From contig NZ_JAHCAP010000022.1 in NCBI RefSeq assembly GCF_019634815.1, forward strand, positions 1 through 64,000: a stretch of DNA of 64,000 nt, written 5' to 3'. Shown here piece by piece: positions 61,968 to 64,000 of this stretch (positions are counted from its first letter, which is position 1; each line of letters opens with the position of its first letter). A program made the position numbers and the translations under genes. The stretch is from Dokdonella sp. (GTDB taxonomy: Bacteria > Pseudomonadota > Gammaproteobacteria > Xanthomonadales > Rhodanobacteraceae). Below the pieces are notes generated by a model. It did not search any database. It worked only from the letters and a program-made list of their open reading frames with translations, and was not told the DNA's origin.

Positions 61968-63623
61968 TCAGGAGGGCGCATTGTCGACGAGCGCCGCGAC
62001 CGCGTCCATCGGAATCGTGTCCAGGCGCATGAGGCCGTGCTCCAGGAACAAGCTCAGCGCCGCATGCGCGCGCGGATCGCGCAATTCGCGTTCGGCCCAG
62101 CGCGCGTGGCGATTGAGCAAAGCCGCTGCCGCGCAGCGCGCCAGCGTCACCGCGAAACCGCGTGCACCGCTCTCGAGCGTGGCGCGGTCACTCGCGTGTG
62201 AGCCGTACCATGCCTGCGCCGCCGCCAGCGCCGGTTGCAGTTGCATTTGGCCTGCTCCGCTGCCACACAGTTCCAGAAGCCGCCGCGCGAAAGCGGCAAG
62301 TCCTTCGCGGCCCAATGCGCGCAGGGTATCGAGCGCGAGCACATTGGTGGTGCCTTCCCAGATCGGGAACACCTGGGCATCGCGCAGCAATTGCGGAATC
62401 CCGGTGTCCTCGATGTAGCCGGCGCCGCCGAAGGCTTCGCAGGTTTCCGAGGCGATGCGTACCGCGAGCTTGCCGGTCCACAACTTGGCCAGCGGGGTGA
62501 GCACGCGCAGCATCAGCGCATCATCGGCGTGTTCACGCTGGTCGTGCTCTTCACGTCCGAGCAGTTCGATGACGCAGAAGACGAGTTGGAACGCCGCCTC
62601 GAATTCGGCGATGAGGTGGGCGAGCGTTGCGCGATGCAGCGGCAAGGCGCCGAGCGTGCGACCGAAGGCCTCGCGCCGGTTTGCGTAATCGAGCGCCAGT
62701 GCCAGGCAATGACGCATCGTGGCGATGGCGCCGACGGCATTCCAGATGCGCGAGATATTGAGCACGGGTGTGATCTGGCGCACCCCATTGGCCAGATCGC
62801 CGACCGGTGTGGCCAGTGCGCCGTCGAGGTGGATTTCGGCGGTCGGGAGTTCGCGCGTGCCGAGCTTGTCCTTGAGTCGGTCGATGCGGATGCCATTCCA
62901 CGCACCGCTCGCGTCACGCGTTTCGAGATAGAAGAGCGCGAGTGCATCGGCGCCGGAAGCGGACCCTTGCGGGCGTGCGAGCGCAAGCGCCATGTCGCCG
63001 ACCACGGCCGAGGTGAACCACTTGCGGCCGCTCAGGCGCCACTGCCCATGCTCGTCGCGCTGCGCGATCGTGTCGGTGTTGCCGACATCCGAACCACCAG
63101 CGAGTTCGGTCATCCACTGGCCCGACAGCCACAGCTGGGTTGGATCGCGGGCCAGCAGATGCGGCAGCGCTCGCTCGCACAGTGCGCGATTGCCAGCCGC
63201 CTTGAGCGCGGTCGCGGCGCCGTCGCTCATGGCCAGCGGACAGGAATGGAACTGGCTCGGCACGTGATAGAGGTAGGCGCGCAGAAACTGGTCGACGCGT
63301 GCCCATGCGCCAAAGCGGGATTCGTGTCCCGCGGCCACAAAGCCGTAGCGCGCAGTGAGTTCGGCACCGCGCTGCCAGGTTGGCGTCGTTTCGATGTGAT
63401 CGATGCGTTCGCCCCAGGCGCTCCAGGAGATCAGACTGGGTGTCTTGGGGGCCTCCTGGCGGGCCTTGCTCCACGAATGTGCAGCATGCGCGCCAAGTTC
63501 GCTCAGGTCGGCCTCTATGGCGGCGGCGACCTCCTTGGGCAGCGCGCGTGCGCAGTAGGTGCGCAGGCTTGCATCGGTGGTGAAGGAATTGCCCAGTCGG
63601 GGTGGGGATTGCAGGAATTCCAT
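61968..63623 (-). CDS. Acyl-CoA dehydrogenase, AidB-like
   Basis: FAD flavoprotein of 551 aa, longer than standard acyl-CoA dehydrogenases (about 390) and like AidB (541). Visible parts: an extended helical N-terminus; LSGQWMTELAGGSDVGNTDTIA and WRLSGRKWFTSAVVGD (FAD/substrate region); RREAFGRTLGALPLHRA; and CEAFGGAGYIEDTGIPQLLRDAQVFPIWEGTTNVLALDTLRAL, which holds the active-site glutamate and the AidB-like IWEG-N pattern. AidB is a DNA-binding protein induced by alkylation; true alkylation function here is inferred only. GGAGG lies 4 nt before the ATG at 63623. No ada gene is near. Confidence 0.85.
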   Translation of the reverse strand: MEFLQSPPRLGNSFTTDASLRTYCARALPKEVAAAIEADLSELGAHAAHSWSKARQEAPKTPSLISWSAWGERIDHIETTPTWQRGAELTARYGFVAAGHESRFGAWARVDQFLRAYLYHVPSQFHSCPLAMSDGAATALKAAGNRALCERALPHLLARDPTQLWLSGQWMTELAGGSDVGNTDTIAQRDEHGQWRLSGRKWFTSAVVGDMALALARPQGSASGADALALFYLETRDASGAWNGIRIDRLKDKLGTRELPTAEIHLDGALATPVGDLANGVRQITPVLNISRIWNAVGAIATMRHCLALALDYANRREAFGRTLGALPLHRATLAHLIAEFEAAFQLVFCVIELLGREEHDQREHADDALMLRVLTPLAKLWTGKLAVRIASETCEAFGGAGYIEDTGIPQLLRDAQVFPIWEGTTNVLALDTLRALGREGLAAFARRLLELCGSGAGQMQLQPALAAAQAWYGSHASDRATLESGARGFAVTLARCAAAALLNRHARWAERELRDPRAHAALSLFLEHGLMRLDTIPMDAVAALVDNAPS

Positions 63624-63793
63624 GTGGCCTCCGTGAAGCCGTGTTTGCATCCGACCTTACGCGCCGTGGCGATGCTGCGGCAAGCGTGCCGGCTCGACCT
63701 TCAAGGCCGCCGGCGCCTTGGCCGAACGGGCCGGCCGTGAGCGCGATTCTGGTGCCGCTTGCTAGAATCCGCGCCGTGCGCAGCGAGGCGACA

Positions 63794-64000
63794 ATGGACG
63801 AGAAGCAGGCAGCAGCGACGGCAGCGTATGCGCGGATTCCCGAGCGCAATAGCGGCGACAATCTGCTGCGCACCGCGCAGCAGCATCATGTTGCCTTGTC
63901 GAGCATGGCCGATACCAAGGCGAACATCATCATCACGGTGTCATCGATCGTGCTGACCCTGTGCATCGGTCGCCTCAACGATCCGGAGCTGCGCGTGTCG
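63794..64000 (+). CDS. DUF5706-like (Pycsar-effector-like) membrane protein, 5' part only
   Basis: The window edge cuts this gene; 69 codons are visible. After a hydrophilic N-terminus (MDEKQAAATAAYARIPERN), the sequence NLLRTAQQHHVALSSMADTKANIIITVSSIVLTLCIG contains the helix plus ADTKAN motif and first transmembrane segment that I associate with DUF5706, the family of Pycsar effector PycTM. The start at 63794 is an ATG; an in-frame GTG at 63776 is an alternative. It is divergent from the acyl-CoA dehydrogenase. Whether it has further domains or a neighbouring cyclase cannot be seen. Many chromosomal proteins of this type are not proven defence genes. Confidence 0.55.
   Translation, partial: MDEKQAAATAAYARIPERNSGDNLLRTAQQHHVALSSMADTKANIIITVSSIVLTLCIGRLNDPELRVS

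Overview
The window is GC-rich, gene-dense bacterial chromosome, most likely from a Gammaproteobacterium of the Xanthomonadales/Lysobacterales group. This rests on gene order (carA-orf-carB-greA-recJ-orf-prfB-lysS, nudJ-mnmA-hflD, clpS-clpA, a lexA-imuA-imuB-dnaE2 operon) and on protein families; no rRNA or tRNA gene is visible to settle it. About fifty genes were recognised. Almost all are housekeeping or chromosomal accessory genes. One sharply bounded mobile element lies near the middle.

1-8.9 kb: a short array of tandem palindromic repeats, then ahpC-ahpF (peroxide defence, with an OxyR-like site), epmA, a secreted lipase with a secreted DUF4785-like partner, and DUF2461-sbcB facing orn. 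8.9-15.1 kb: a damage-inducible mutasome operon, lexA-imuA-imuB-dnaE2, whose LexA carries a GTAC-N4-GTAC palindrome directly against its start codon. 15.1-25.8 kb: pirin, membrane proteins, an acyltransferase, a second lipase, a tripartite efflux operon (outer-membrane factor-EmrA-EmrB) with a strong promoter and an attenuator-like leader, a cytochrome c', tcdA and tatD. 25.8-39.5 kb: a secreted trypsin-fold protease, a 2OG-Fe oxygenase, then the carA-to-lysS block, including prfB with an intact programmed +1 frameshift site, and a PilZ protein.

39.56-44.18 kb: a complete 4,621-bp transposon with an ISL3-family transposase, 23-bp imperfect terminal inverted repeats and a perfect 8-bp target duplication (AAAGAAAT). 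It carries a full narrow-spectrum mercury operon, merR / merT-merP-merA, with a canonical 19-bp-spacer mer promoter. It landed against the bidirectional terminator between the PilZ gene and fadD.

44.2-64 kb: fadD, an NTF2-like lipoprotein, acnA and acnB in divergent orientation with a vapBC-type toxin-antitoxin pair between them, a decayed CHAT-domain remnant, hflD-mnmA-nudJ, clpS-clpA, a large secreted subtilase with PKD and two PPC domains, a one-domain asparaginase, an AidB-like acyl-CoA dehydrogenase, and the start of a DUF5706-like membrane protein cut by the window edge.

The secreted set (two lipases, an S1 and an S8 protease) suggests a heterotroph that degrades external protein and lipid. 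The strongest discovery candidates are the ISL3-mer transposon, the efflux-operon leader, the LexA operator type and the partial DUF5706-like gene.
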